Assembly: GCA_051453625.1 (NCBI GenBank)
Contig: JBOZIK010000001.1
Coordinates: 264,764,181 to 264,821,429 of the forward strand
Source of the DNA: Welwitschia mirabilis
Taxonomy: Eukaryota; Gnetophyta; Gnetopsida; Welwitschiales
Direction: 5' to 3'
Length of the DNA stretch: 57,249 bases
The notes beneath the pieces are model-generated. The model was given only the letters and a program-made list of their open reading frames with translations, searched no databases and was not told the origin of the DNA. Positions within the stretch are counted from its first letter, which is position 1, and every line of letters starts with the position of its first letter. Shown here in pieces: positions 46,600-57,249 of this stretch. The translations under genes and the position numbers were made by a program.

Positions 46600-47585
46600 T
46601 ACTTTAATCTCCTTTTATTAAGGTAATTTCTACCTTTTCCTTTTTATTATTTATTTTCTTATAAAAATTTAGCTTATATATTGATGACTCAAAAATGGAT
46701 GTACATTTATGCTATGTTCTTATCAAATTAAATAAGAATATGATAAAATGTTAGTAATATATTGTGATATTATTATAATATATTATGAATTATTATAAGT
46801 TAACTTTATAATGTAGGTTAGTTACGTGGAGCTGTGTTACAAAAAGGGAAAGTGGTTGTAACAAATGAATAGGTGGCACAAAGGAAGGGATGACAAAATC
46901 ACTACAACTACACCTATAAATGTGCATTATAGAGGAGGAAAAAACATCTTTTTGGAGTCTTAGAGAAGAGCTAGAAAGCATGTCTAAAGTGATAAGATCA
47001 CATTAAAAGAATTGTAAAGTAACTTCCTAAGCTATTGTACTTATAGTAAAAACACATAAAGCGGATAATTACTATATTTTCTTAATAAGTTATACAAGAT
47101 GTGTTATTCTAAAAAAATCTTGTGTTGCTAAAGTATGTGATTTGGAAAATTTATGTGCTGTATTTTTCTTACTCTTAATATTGATATTAGTTAAAGCTAA
47201 TATTAAGATAATGTATTAGTTATGAATAATTAGTATACATAATCTAACTATGTTTTCTTTTTTATAGTTACTTTTATTTCCACATATCCTATAAATTATT
47301 GTTTATAAGTAGAGTAACTATTACAAAACTTTTTTTTCAAATAATAATCATTCTTGACAAAGTATATATCTTGATGAAATAAGAAAGTTTTTATTTGAGT
47401 AAAAAGTAGAAAGAAAAGTAATCTCCATATAAAAATTATTCATGATTAAAGTCTGTGTGTAGATGTGATAATTTAGTTGCATGGTTTTCTAGCATTTTGT
47501 TAATGTAATGATTTCTTTTCAAACATTTTGTTAAAACTAGTTAACTATTTTATAGTATTTTTAGTTAATTATAGGCTTTTAATTT
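46600..47585 (+). mobile_element. Candidate 5' LTR of the plus-strand Tat/Athila-like element
   Basis: TATAAATG box at 46915-46922, preceded by GTTACAAAAAGGG / GTTGTAACAAATG motifs, and followed about 670 bases later by a PBS-like sequence and gag. This is the layout of a 5' LTR. The left end was not located and there is no second copy in the window. The minus frame at 46793-46981 is not credible as a gene. Confidence 0.35.
46915..46922 (+). promoter_or_regulatory. TATA box of the candidate Tat/Athila-like LTR
   Basis: CACCTATAAATGTGCATTATAG; the sequence downstream is A/G-rich leader-like. Confidence 0.4.
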
Positions 47586-47603
47586 TAGTGCTAGAAGGAG
47601 GGC
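47586..47603 (+). other. Possible primer-binding site
   Basis: TAGTGCTAGAAGGAGGGC. Changing two C-to-T/G-to-A positions back gives TGGCGCTAGAAGGAGGGC, which I remember as the PBS region of plant Tat-type elements. I cannot name the tRNA with certainty. Confidence 0.3.
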
Positions 47604-47659
47604 ACTACTATCCTTTTATCTAAAATAATGAAGGCCTTTTTAAGAAAAGACAATTGAGG

Positions 47660-47978
47660 ATGATGGAGGGAAGAAAATCGATGAAATGTTCAAAACCCTA
47701 AAAAATACAAATTGGATGAAGAATCTAGTGATATAACAATAATTGAAATTCTATGACTTCATGGATAATATGGAAACACTTAAAGAAGGTCAAATAAAAT
47801 TACAACATAAGATAGACCTATTGATACAAACTCAAATTAAAAAGGCAAAAGTACAAGAATTAGAAGGGTTATGTTGGAATGAAGAAGAAGCAGTTGACTT
47901 TACTCCTTTATGTATTGATTATTATACATCTCATGATCCTATAATCTTGGAAACTGCTGTTAATATAAGAAACATAAA
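47660..47978 (+). pseudogene. Tat/Athila-like gag, N-terminal part
   Basis: Open from 47743: MDNMETLKEGQIKLQHKIDL, then LLIQTQIKKAKVQELEGL and a Glu-rich CWNEEEAVDF segment, ending LETAVNIRNI at a 100-N gap. A helical N-terminus before the gag core suits Tat/Athila gag. The last 32 bases (TGGAAACT … ATAAGAAACATAAA) nearly repeat 51242-51273 on the other side of LTR copy D. This ties it to the gag core there. Confidence 0.5.
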
Positions 47979-48078
47979 NNNNNNNNNNNNNNNNNNNNNN
48001 NNNNNNNNNNNNNNNNNNNNNNNNNNNNNNNNNNNNNNNNNNNNNNNNNNNNNNNNNNNNNNNNNNNNNNNNNNNNNN
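47979..48078. other. Assembly gap (exactly 100 N)
   Basis: Separates the gag N-terminus from LTR copy D and hides the LTR start. The duplication of gag sequence on both sides of the LTR suggests this join may link two different copies. Confidence 0.95.
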
Positions 48079-48226
48079 ATATTAATTATGAGATTATAAA
48101 AGATTAAGAAGGAACTCGCATTAGGAAACGATGAATATAAATAATCTTTCTAATTAAAGCAAGAAGATTACTCATCAAAATTAGGTGCATGAGTCATAAA
48201 TAAGATTCCTTTAGTCATTTATATAT

Positions 48227-48475
48227 CACTTTTACCTCTTACACAAGCTCTTACAACTTCTTATTGATTAATCTTATCAAGGTCACTTTTACACAAGCTC
48301 ATTCAACTTGTCATTGATTAATCTTATCATTGTCATTTACATGTCCAAATCACTTTTACAAGAATCCATTCAACTTGTTATTGATCAATCTTATGATTGT
48401 CATTTACATGCTATTGTCACTTTTACACAAAGTCCATTCAACTTGTCATTGATCAATCTGATCAAGTAAATGAGC
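48227..48475. repeat. 57-67-bp minisatellite in LTR copy D
   Basis: CACTTTTAC starts units at 48227, 48284, 48351 and 48418, each followed by ATTCAACTTGTCATTGAT(T/C)AATCTTAT. Four units; copy A does not show the expansion at its equivalent site. Confidence 0.75.
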
Positions 48476-48550
48476 TTTCCTTATACTATGGGTAAAATGA
48501 TGTAGATTCTCTTTAACCAATTATATCAAAGACCTTTGGTATACCATTTA

Positions 48551-48560
48551 TATATAAATA
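48551..48560 (+). promoter_or_regulatory. TATA box of LTR copy D
   Basis: TATATAAATAGAGCCCTCTCGC, followed by a pyrimidine-rich start region. The best preserved promoter of the family in the window. Confidence 0.6.
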
Positions 48561-51241
48561 GAGCCCTCTCGCTTCTTCTCAAACTAGTGTTCTTCAAGCA
48601 AGTTTATGCTACCAAAATTTCTTCTCAAATCTTTCATCCTCTTGAGTGTCGAGTTAGAGATTAGAGCTTGGATCTTGGAGCTTGGTACTTGAAAGCTTGA
48701 AGATAGGATCTTGGAGCTTAGCACTTCCTCAATCATCTTCAAGAATCATCAATCTTCTTCCCTCTAAGTAGGTTCTTCGTTCGTAAGAATTTTAGCTCCA
48801 TTTCTTGCATTAGGCCTATTCACATGCACTGCATTTTCCCTCCCATTGGTTAATATTAACATAATATAGAGATTTGAGGGATCTCTTTACATGCTTAATT
48901 GATGGTTTTCCTATGATTATATATATATTTTCTTATCTCCCATTGGCATAGACCAAGATAAGGGAGAGAGTTAAGGGACCTTTTAACATGCTTAGCTTCT
49001 ATGTGTCTAATGGATATTTTGGCCAAGTGATGAGGGGGTTCACTATGATTTTGAGTACCCATGTTGTGTTGTATTATATTATTATCTAAATGCATTTTAC
49101 ATCGTATTTTCATTAGAGTCTTATTAGGGTGAACAAGTCTGATCCTGAAGAATCTATTTAGGTTAGGCACTCCTTCTCAGAAAATCCTAAGGATCATGGT
49201 ATTGATACATTATTTATTGTAGAGAATTAATTTTATAGTAATTATACTTATATTTTATTATTTAGAATACACATTCATAGTCAATTTAATTAATTTTATT
49301 TCTATAAATTAGTATGGGTTCTCTTGTTCTTACTTTTTACCCCTTTTTTAAAAAAAAAAGTCAAGCAACTTGAGAAGGTCATAACTCATTTAATACGAAG
49401 TAAAATTTTATGAAATTTTTTATGTAGATCTAAAATTATGTTAGGAAGTTAAAAGTTTTAAAATAGTAATTTTTATAAGAGTAAAATAATTTTTAAAATT
49501 TATTTTATAAAAATTCCTAAAAATTTATAAGTAGAAAAAAGCAAGCAAAAAAGTTTCAATTTTAGCCTTTATAGGGCATTTTGGGTAAAAATTAAGTAGT
49601 CTAGCTTATAAATAATTAAATAATATTTTCAAAAAGTATTTACTAATTAAAAAACTCCAAGTAGATTAAAAGTTATGGCCATTTTAGTGAAGGCTATTAG
49701 TTTAGCAATTCTAAAACTTATGCAGCTTTTATAGATTAAAGTTTAAACCTATGAGATACATTTGGGCTAGTTTAAATTTATTAAAATTAGTTTTAAAGAT
49801 AGTATAATGAGTCTAGTTTAAGGAAATTAAGTCTAATTTATTTTTAAATTTAATTATAAATTTTTAGTTTTACTGTCTTCTAAAAGCTAACAAAATTTGT
49901 AATTAATTTAAATAATTATAGAAAATTATCTAATGCAAGTACAAAATTATTTTATATATCATTTCTAGTTATGTTAAGTTTATTTTAATATTATTCTTAT
50001 ATACTATTTATTAAAATTTAGGCTTCTCTTCTTTCTTTTCAAGCATAAACATTAAGGTTGTCTTCTTAGTGATTTTAGAGGTGTGAAGCCTAATTAATTA
50101 GCTTCATCAATGATTTTTGATAAATATACATATATTTTACTTAACTTTATATTTGATATAAACACATACCAATGATAATGGGGGGTTTATAAGTTAGCCT
50201 AGTTTCATAAATGGAGCATGTTTTTACAATAGAATTGAACACATTAATCTGTCTTATTTGAAAGAATTACTATAATGTAGAAAAATGAAGAGATGTTTTC
50301 TTTCATTTATTTTCATTACTATACTTTCAAAATGTATGATTTCCTTGATGAAAAAGACAAAAAGATGCTTATACATTCTATTTTTCTTCTGTATGATTAT
50401 TTTTTTAAAACAAACCCAATGATGATGAGAACTATTTTTATTAAACAAATAATCCATTAAATATCCACATATTGTATGCTTGCATTTGTATGCTGTATTG
50501 ATTCAACTAAACCAAGATAATCTTAATAATTATTTATACCCATACTTGGATTTCATCACCAAGATGGGTTGCATTATACTTTATTTTCAAGCCCATCTAG
50601 AAGTGGATTTGGTTACCACTATCCTACCTTACCCATGTATGGAATTACTCCGACCTATTATCTCAGGCCCTTAGTATTAAAGGATCATGTTGCACCATCA
50701 TATAATGCTTTAAGAAAGTGAGGGTCACTTGTAAGTATGCATCCACCTCATGTACCACCTATCACTTGTACTAAAGGTATATCGAGGTGAAGTCTAAGCC
50801 TATAGAGTTGAGCATAACCATGTTTGTATAGTTTAGAACCTAAAGTAGAACCAAGTCACATCTAAAAGATGGCCAGATATCGAGTTGGAATGCCATTAAT
50901 ATGAGATACAACCTCTTATTATATTGATTGGGCATTGTTCTAAAACTTATCCATTGTATGTGATAAAATAAATTAACATCCCATTAACTTTATACAAGGT
51001 ATTTTTGTGTGGCGAAAACCAAAGTTAGAAATAAATATAGGACACAATTTTGACATTGTTATTGTATGCAAAACAAAAGTGTCTATAGTTAAGTAATAAT
51101 TATGTTATCTAATTATTTTAAATCTTATAATGTGTTAACAGGACTAAGTAGGATTTGATCCTAGATTCTATTGTGCATGTTAGTTAATAATGCTTAAAAA
51201 AATTTATGATTAATGAAGATAATTAAAGTTAGGGTGTTACA

Positions 51242-51780
51242 TGGAAACTCATAACAAGATAAGAAATATAAACACTACTAATCTTCCCACTTTTGAAGGA
51301 AGAACAAATGAAGAACCTATGCTTCATTTGAGTCTTTTTGATTCTTTTTGCAAGGCTAACTACTTAGAAACTAACTCAAATTTCTTGAGATATTTCCATT
51401 TTTCCTTAAAGGGATATGTTCATATATGGTTTTATAGATTTCCAAAACATACATTTAAAACTTAAAACTATATGATATCAGAATGTTTAAATAAATATCA
51501 AACTGTAAGGGTCATTAAATATCTAAGAGATCAAATTTTAAATGTCAAACAAAGAAAAATATGAAAAATTTGATGAATTCATGGATAGATATTGGATTCT
51601 ACTAATAATGTGTCCAAACCATTGGATAACTCTTAAAGAATTAATGAGAGCCTTATTAAAAGGTCTATGAAGTGATTCTTTAGAGAAGATAGATATTCTT
51701 CATGGAGGAAGAATCAAAAATAATAGCACCTAAGAGATAAAAACTAGCATAGACAAATTATATAGAATGAGTTAGGGATG
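51242..51780 (+). pseudogene. Tat/Athila-like gag core
   Basis: IRNINTTNLPTFEGRTNEEP, then LHLSLFDSFCK, NFLRYFHFSLKGYVHIWFY and FPKHTFKT match the gag pattern LPxFxGxxxExPxxHLxxFxxxC … LRLFPFSLxxxAxxWLxxLP of Athila/Tat elements. After a stop and frameshift come DQILNVKQRKYEKFDEFMDR, CPNHWITLKELMRALLKGL and IDILHGGRI, the FxxxxERFKxLLxxCPHHGI … FYxGL … GG continuation. So about 170 residues of the gag core are recognisable. It directly abuts the end of LTR copy D. Confidence 0.75.
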
Positions 51781-53589
51781 GAATTAAAATGAAGAAAAAG
51801 GAAAGAGAAAGGTTAACAAATTGTATGTATTTGTTAATGTATTTTAAATAGTTTTTCAAGATACTAGATAACTTAATGCTTACGTTTCAACGATAACGGA
51901 GATCTAAGGAAAATATCATAAAAACATGCAATCTTCATGACATTTGATAGAATTTAAGGAAAATTAAAATATCTCCTATTTAAAGTAACAATCTTATAAT
52001 TAAAGAGGCTAATTTAACATAAAAACATATTTATAAAGACCACCATTCACCTTGTTATCTAGACAACTATATAGATGATAGAAGTACCTATGCAGATAAG
52101 GACACTTACTGGACTAATCTAGTACCTAATGTGGAACTTATATGATATGGTATTATCTCTTATGATGTCTAGATAAATAGCAAGATGATACCTAAAAATA
52201 ACACTTCACCAAACTTTTGCCATGTGTATTATTTCTTCTTGCATGGCTATTAGGATTTATTATGTCTGTCAATATTCACTATTTTTAGTGTTTGTGTTTG
52301 TAATAAATACCTACTTCATCCTTGACTTCAAATTTATCTTCTTTGGAATCTAAAATTCTTGTGATAGTAAATCAAAGAATAGGAGGTCCATCCCTTCTTA
52401 TTATAAAGAAATATCTTTCTTAGTATCAAGATGTGTATTATTCATTGAGGTATTACTACTTTGTAACATAGATGTTGATTCAACTTAATCAAAACTCTAT
52501 TTTTCTTTTTATATCATTTATTATGTGCATCTACCTTATGTTTTATGTTGCTTATGATTCCATGATATCTTCATCTATGATATAGATCATGAGGGCAACC
52601 TTTGTTAAGGTTAACATTATTAGTTTAGATGCATTACATTTGATTTCTTAGATTAACTTTATTTGATTTTCATATTTTATTCAACATATCTGATTGCTTA
52701 GGTTTGTCTTGGTTTGATGATGGCTTTCCTTGATTGATGTAGATTATATAGGACTGATCTCTATGATAGGTTGATTTTGTAACCTAATAGATGTTGCACT
52801 TAAAATAGAACTTGCATCTCATTTGCATAGTGTATTTATTTGCATTATTATTGTTTTACTTAGTAACTATTTTTTTTTGGACATCAATTCTCTTTCTTCT
52901 TGCCTATGCCTATGATGGAATTATGATATCTAGGTTACTTCCATCTATACTAGTGTATTATGTAATATTTACACAAATACTCACTATAACATCTTGACAC
53001 CATTGTTAAGAAAGCTGCTTGGAGTTTGAGGATTGTCATTGCTCAGATAAGTAGATTTTTTAATTTGTATTCTAGAAATAATGCCCTATTATTCCTCTCA
53101 TTGTCTAGATGACATGTGAGAACTATGGCCTATGAAACTTAGGGTTTTTCATTCTCATAATAACTAGGATTTTTCTATCATTCCCTCTATCATCCAGATA
53201 ACTCAGAGAAAAATTATTAGTTTTTATTTTATATTATTTTGTGATTCTATTTTTCTATGTTTTTTGTTTTGAAGTTTTTTATATCTTCTATTATTCAAGT
53301 ACATCATCTAGATGACCACAGAGATGACATTTATAGAAATAGAACTAAGCATGCTAGGACATGATAAACTTAGGTAAAAAGATGAAATATTATAGAGAGT
53401 AACTATTAATCAAAGAAAACATCTAATAAGATCTGATAGACTATGAACTGAGCTTAGGTATGCATACCCCAGGTACATAAAATATTCTAAGAATTGGGCA
53501 AAGAGATTTTTTTCATTTATTATTTCTGAATCTGATTTTTCCCAAAAAAAATTTCAAAAAAAATTTTATAAGAAAATCATTTTATTACA
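51781..53589. other. Unassigned DNA splitting the Tat/Athila-like interior
   Basis: Between the gag core and the next element-like frame lie about 1.8 kb without recognisable gag. TCTAGATGAC-like words recur near 53108, 53196 and 53308, about 100 bp apart (weak tandem structure). Could be an inserted LTR or other element; no ends identified. The 52812-52997 frame is hydrophobic but resembles nothing I know. Confidence 0.35.
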
Positions 53590-55100
53590 ATGTTAAATTT
53601 TATGCCAAAAAAAAACAAGTTGCTTCACAATCCCCTTATCATGATCAGAACTTCTACTATCCTTGTAAATCTAAATGATACTATCACTCTTAAAGAACTA
53701 ATTACAAATAAAAAGAATGAAATTCAAAATCCTTTTGACCTATCTTCTAGTAATGATGTCAAGTTAAGAAATATAAATTCTTATGTTATTTTTAATGGAG
53801 TAAATGATGAATATCCCCTCCAACATATAGTTAACATTAAACAATGAGTGCTTACTTCTAGAAATGGTAAAAAAACGAATTAGTGATCATACTTATATAG
53901 TTATATTTTCCATCACATTAAAAGAAAAAGCAAAATTATGATTAAGAACTATTCTACATAAAAACATAAAAACATGAATTCAAGTTCAAGAAGCATTTTT
54001 AAGAAGATTTATGAGTGAAACAATAATAAAAAAAGGAAAAAAAGAGGTAATAAACTTCCAAAAATAATCTAATGAAGATTATGCCTTTACTTATGAATGA
54101 TTTTTAAATACAATACATTTTAATTCTATAGATTAATTAACTTACGAAGAATTAGTAGATTATTGGACTTAATAACCAAATCAAACAACTTGTATATTTT
54201 TGATGTGGAGGAAATTTAATGAATCTCACATTAGGAAATGCATGAAGATTGTTGGAATAACTAGTAGAAGTAAGTTAAACATGGTCTAAACTAATACTTA
54301 AAGAAAATAGTTCAATAGATTAAATCATAAAAGATTTTAAAAAAGTAAAACAAGAAAAGGAGAAAGTGAAAATAAAAAAAGAACCATTAAATGTCATTAA
54401 AGATTTTACAATAATGTTAAAAAAATACACTTAAATGATTTTAGATGTAAAAGTGACAACTAAAAAGAGTGTGGTTTTAACTTATGATTTGTATAAGGAC
54501 AACTATCATGTAACTAAAGTATGTCCTTTATTTCCAACTTACAAAGAAAATATTTATGAAGAGGTGTATGCATTTAATTAAAAGTCTTCAAAATTTAGGA
54601 ATAAAACCAAAACCAAATCCAAAATCAAAACCAATTTCAACCTAGGATGAATGAACAATCTAACTTTCAATATTTTGAAAACAAATTCAAGAAATTTTAA
54701 GCAAATCATCCAAATTTCTAACCATTTAGAAATGGATTTAAGAATGATAATTTTCAAGCAAACAATTCAAACTTCTAATCAAGTAACTCAAATTATCAAG
54801 TTAGCACATTAAATTCACAAAATTTAAACGATTTACTTAGAAATTTCATTGGTGAATTAAGAAAAATTTTAAGAGAAGATAAATTCAAACATTGAAAATA
54901 TTGTTAATGTTCTTTAATAAACTATGCTTGCAAATAAAAGACTACAAGGATTACTTATATCATAATCTTTATCAAATATTAATGAATTAAAAAGATTATA
55001 AGGTTATGACTAGAATTAAAAATAAGACAAAACGTCCTACCCATGAGGATTTAACATCCTAAAATAATAAGACTTATGAAGGAGAAGAGGATATTAAATC
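53590..55100 (+). pseudogene. Tat/Athila-like gag-to-protease linker (decayed)
   Basis: 53590-53847 is open (TLKELITNKKNEIQNPFDLS, then VIFNGVNDEYPLQHIV), unidentified. 54600-54850 reads as a Pro/Lys then Asn/Phe-rich low-complexity string (KPKPNPKSKP, then HPNF, NNSNFQ), as in the C-terminal gag of Athila-like elements. It ends with RNFIGELRKIL. Many stops. Confidence 0.4.
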
Positions 55101-55399
55101 TGAGAAAATGATACTTTCCCTTTTCCTTTAAGTGATAAGCTTAATAAGAAAAATTATTCTTAAGATAAAGGTAAGAAACCTACTACTCCCTAGCTTAATA
55201 GATTAAATATTAATCCTACCTTTAATGATCAATTTAAAACCCTAATGTAAAATGTAAGCATAAATTTATCCTTTTGAAAACTCTTGCAAGAAAATCCTAA
55301 ATATTCTAAGTTATAAAAAGAACTAATTAGGAAGAAATAAAAATAAACCATACCTAGTAAAGTCTTCCTAGCCTAATTTATAAATAACTTAGCTTTGTA

Positions 55400-55937
55400 A
55401 AAATGTTTAAAATTTAAGAATCCAAATCTAAAAATAATTAGTATCACATTAGAAGGAAATAAAAGAATAAAGAGATACTTAATTAATATAGTAGTTAGTG
55501 TTAATATTATGCTTTTACACATTTGTCAATGACTTGGTTTGAAAAGTAGAATTAAGTCTACACGTATTATCTTAGAATTAATAGATGCATTAGTGAAAAA
55601 ACCTTTAGAAGTAACAAAATATTTGGTGATATGAATTAAAGAAGCATTTTATCTAATATATGTTATTGTGATTAAAATTGAGTATAATAGAGGTTATCTA
55701 CTATTTTTAAGTAAAGCATTTTGTGTAATAGACCATTATATTATTGATACAAGAACTACAATGATGGAATATCACTTAGAAAATAAAAAGTTTATCATAA
55801 GATTTTTTAATGCTACTAAAAAAAACTTAGGTGATGAGTTGAATATCGAAAGAAAAATTAAGCCAATACTATTTTTACAACATTGTCCACTTGAAAAGAG
55901 ATGGTTAATGCTTGACATGCCTATTATTAAAATATGA
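55400..55937 (+). pseudogene. Tat/Athila-like aspartic protease remnant
   Basis: Reads VVSVNIMLLHICQXLGLKS, then STRIILELIDALVKKPLEVT and, from 55668, IKIEYNRGYLLFLSKAFCVI and DTRTTMMEYHLENKKFIIRF. This follows the Tat/Athila protease pattern D-x-GASVNxMPxxxxxxLGL … TxxxLxLADxSxxxPxGV … FxVxDxxxxxxxPLILGRPFLxTxxxxID … MxxxxxNxxxxF. The active-site D-S/L-G is altered (55485-55500 reads NIVV). No RT follows before the window's last LTR-like unit, so the element is truncated. Confidence 0.6.
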
Positions 55938-57249
55938 ATTTATGTAATCCTAAAATTCTTTAGATAAATCTATAAATCAAATAACTTGTCGAAAACACAC
56001 ACTAGTATAGATGAGAGTTCACCCAAATGTGGTAATCCCAAAAAAGGCACTAGGCTAAGAGTTAGAGAATTTATTTCCAAGATATTTTTATCTTTTATCT
56101 TATAATAATGAAAAGTAAATAAATAAGTAAATGAAATGCAAGTAATTGAAAATGAAATAAAAATGGAAATGGAATAAACTTCTCTTGGTTTTTAAACTTT
56201 CTATTAAAGAACTAGCTTCTATATAATTTAAATCAATTAAGAAAAGTATCTAACTAGTTTTTAATCAACATGAACTATGAGATCTACCAAGTAGAATATA
56301 GAATATAATGTGAAATGGAATGAAATAGCAATGAAAATCTAATACTAAGCAAGATCAACCTTAGCAAAGGTTGCCCTTATGGTCTAGATAAACCATAGAA
56401 TTGTCACTTTAAACTATAAGCAATGTAAACTATAAGGAACACACATAGAATTGAAATGCAAATAGTAATTGTATTAATTCAAAGAGTAATTGGAATAGTT
56501 CAAGAACTTTACATCCACTTACAACAACATAGTAGCTTCTTAATGGAAGAAACTTAGCCTAACACGAAGGGAACTCCTTTTTGTAGTCACTAGATGAATC
56601 TATTATCCTTAAGTCTTTTATCATTAGCATATCTAGTATAAAAGATGAAAACAAAAATGAAAGAGGGGAAGGGTATTTATAGTCTTACATTGAAGTTTTA
56701 GAAACTCAACCCTAGAAGTTGGAAAAGAAACCCTAATAGCCCAAATGGTTTGCTTGATCCCATTATAAAGATAATTCTTTTCAATCATAGAAAAATAGTT
56801 GTCATCCTAACTATTTTGGGGATAAAAGAGGGGATGTTATCTTATATCACAAGGTAGATCATTGGCTTTATGCCTCACTATCACCCCCACAACTTCTATC
56901 CATGTCAGTAGTGCTGTCATCCTACATGTTATGAGGACGACATAGGAGATGATAGGCTTTCTTATCTCTAATATCAAAGGTAAGTTAATCTCTTATATGA
57001 TGAATTCTTCTTTCAAATATGTAGTATTAGAATAAGCCTAAGAAACTACCAATATGCTAAGAATCACATGTTTCATTGATCATCCTGTTATATCTCCATA
57101 ATTCTCAATATTACATCCAACCTTATGTTAATGTCCTACAAAAGCACTCAAAATACACCATTAAATTCCTAAAAATTGGCATTGCAACATAGCCTTCTAC
57201 TTAGCCTTGTCAGTCCCTGACAAAGTAAGTGATCAACTAGATTTCAAGC
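55938..57249 (-). mobile_element. Probable minus-strand LTR, running off the window
   Basis: On the minus strand TATAAATACCC at 56671-56681 is followed by CCTTCCCCTC, a clear TATA plus pyrimidine stretch. Its distal part (57067-57240) is homologous to 1-167 in the same orientation. No coding frame. The left limit is arbitrary: it starts after the protease remnant ends. Confidence 0.4.
56674..56681 (-). promoter_or_regulatory. TATA box of the terminal LTR-like unit
   Basis: TATAAATACCCTTCCCC on the minus strand. Confidence 0.45.

Larger units (their letters stand above)
48079..51241 (+). mobile_element. LTR family 1, copy D (solo or truncated LTR inside gag)
   Basis: Shares blocks with copies A, B and C (48140-48790 with A 970-1350; 48939-49205 with B 3108-3375; 49370-49980 more weakly with B 3750-4300; 50635-51241 with B 5110-5744). 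Ends TGTTACA at 51235-51241, followed at once by gag of another element (TGGAAACTC). The left end is lost in the gap. The short frames inside (48895-49170 minus, 50254-50457 minus, 50480-50674 plus) lie within LTR sequence and are not genes. Confidence 0.7.

Noticed and set aside
46793-46981. 62-residue minus-strand ORF
   Set aside because: Opposite to a likely LTR promoter region with a TATA box; composition and residues match no family.

Overview
This is nuclear DNA of a plant, very AT-rich, with CpG dinucleotides visibly scarce, and built almost entirely from old decayed LTR retrotransposons. The evidence for a plant is Ty3/gypsy pol with ADALSRR-type RNase H ends, Athila-like tRNA-Asp primer sites, tRNA-derived SINEs, roughly 4-kb LTRs and nested insertions. 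I found no intact protein-coding gene. The longest open frames are element remnants or translations of microsatellites. The very low GC and C-to-T decay would suit a lineage with heavy long-term cytosine methylation (I thought of gymnosperms such as Welwitschia), but the species cannot be fixed from this window. Nine runs of N interrupt it; three are exactly 100 N and two exactly 10 N, the conventional placeholder sizes.

Region by region. 1-7.8 kb holds three partial copies (A, B, C) of one long LTR family. A SINE with target-site duplications sits in copy B, and the 5' part of another LTR (R2, second copy at 16.8-17.6 kb) lies between B and C. 7.8-14.9 kb is mostly unassigned AT-rich DNA with a possible minus-strand LTR, a LINE ORF1 remnant, a second SINE and a GT microsatellite. 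14.9-21 kb holds two minus-strand LTRs of an Athila-like family. One is joined to a nearly whole tRNA-Asp sequence (with CCA) and to an inverted LTR end, which I read as a fossil of a tRNA-primed reverse-transcription product. 21-27 kb is unassigned, with coding-like patches, a third SINE-like unit and a compound microsatellite.

27.2-45.3 kb is the best-resolved part. A minus-strand Ty3/gypsy element (the 'outer' element) is cut inside its reverse transcriptase by a complete plus-strand Tekay/Del-like chromovirus (the 'inner' element, 30307-43283). The inner element has two LTRs of about 4 kb, a degenerate PBS, gag-PR-RT-RNaseH-INT with a chromodomain-like tail, and a near-perfect 5-bp target-site duplication. 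The two RT halves of the outer element line up across the insertion.

45.4-46.4 kb is a tandem array of about 112-bp units. 46.6-55.9 kb is a plus-strand Tat/Athila-like element (LTR candidate, PBS candidate, gag, protease) whose gag is interrupted by an LTR of the A/B/C family (copy D). 55.9-57.2 kb looks like a minus-strand LTR; its end shares a repeat with the first 160 bases of the window.

Nothing here works as a gene set. The value is as a stratified retrotransposon graveyard, with one mechanistically unusual structure (14906-16668) and a clear nested insertion. Identities and boundaries are by eye; clade names are from recognised motifs, not from a search.
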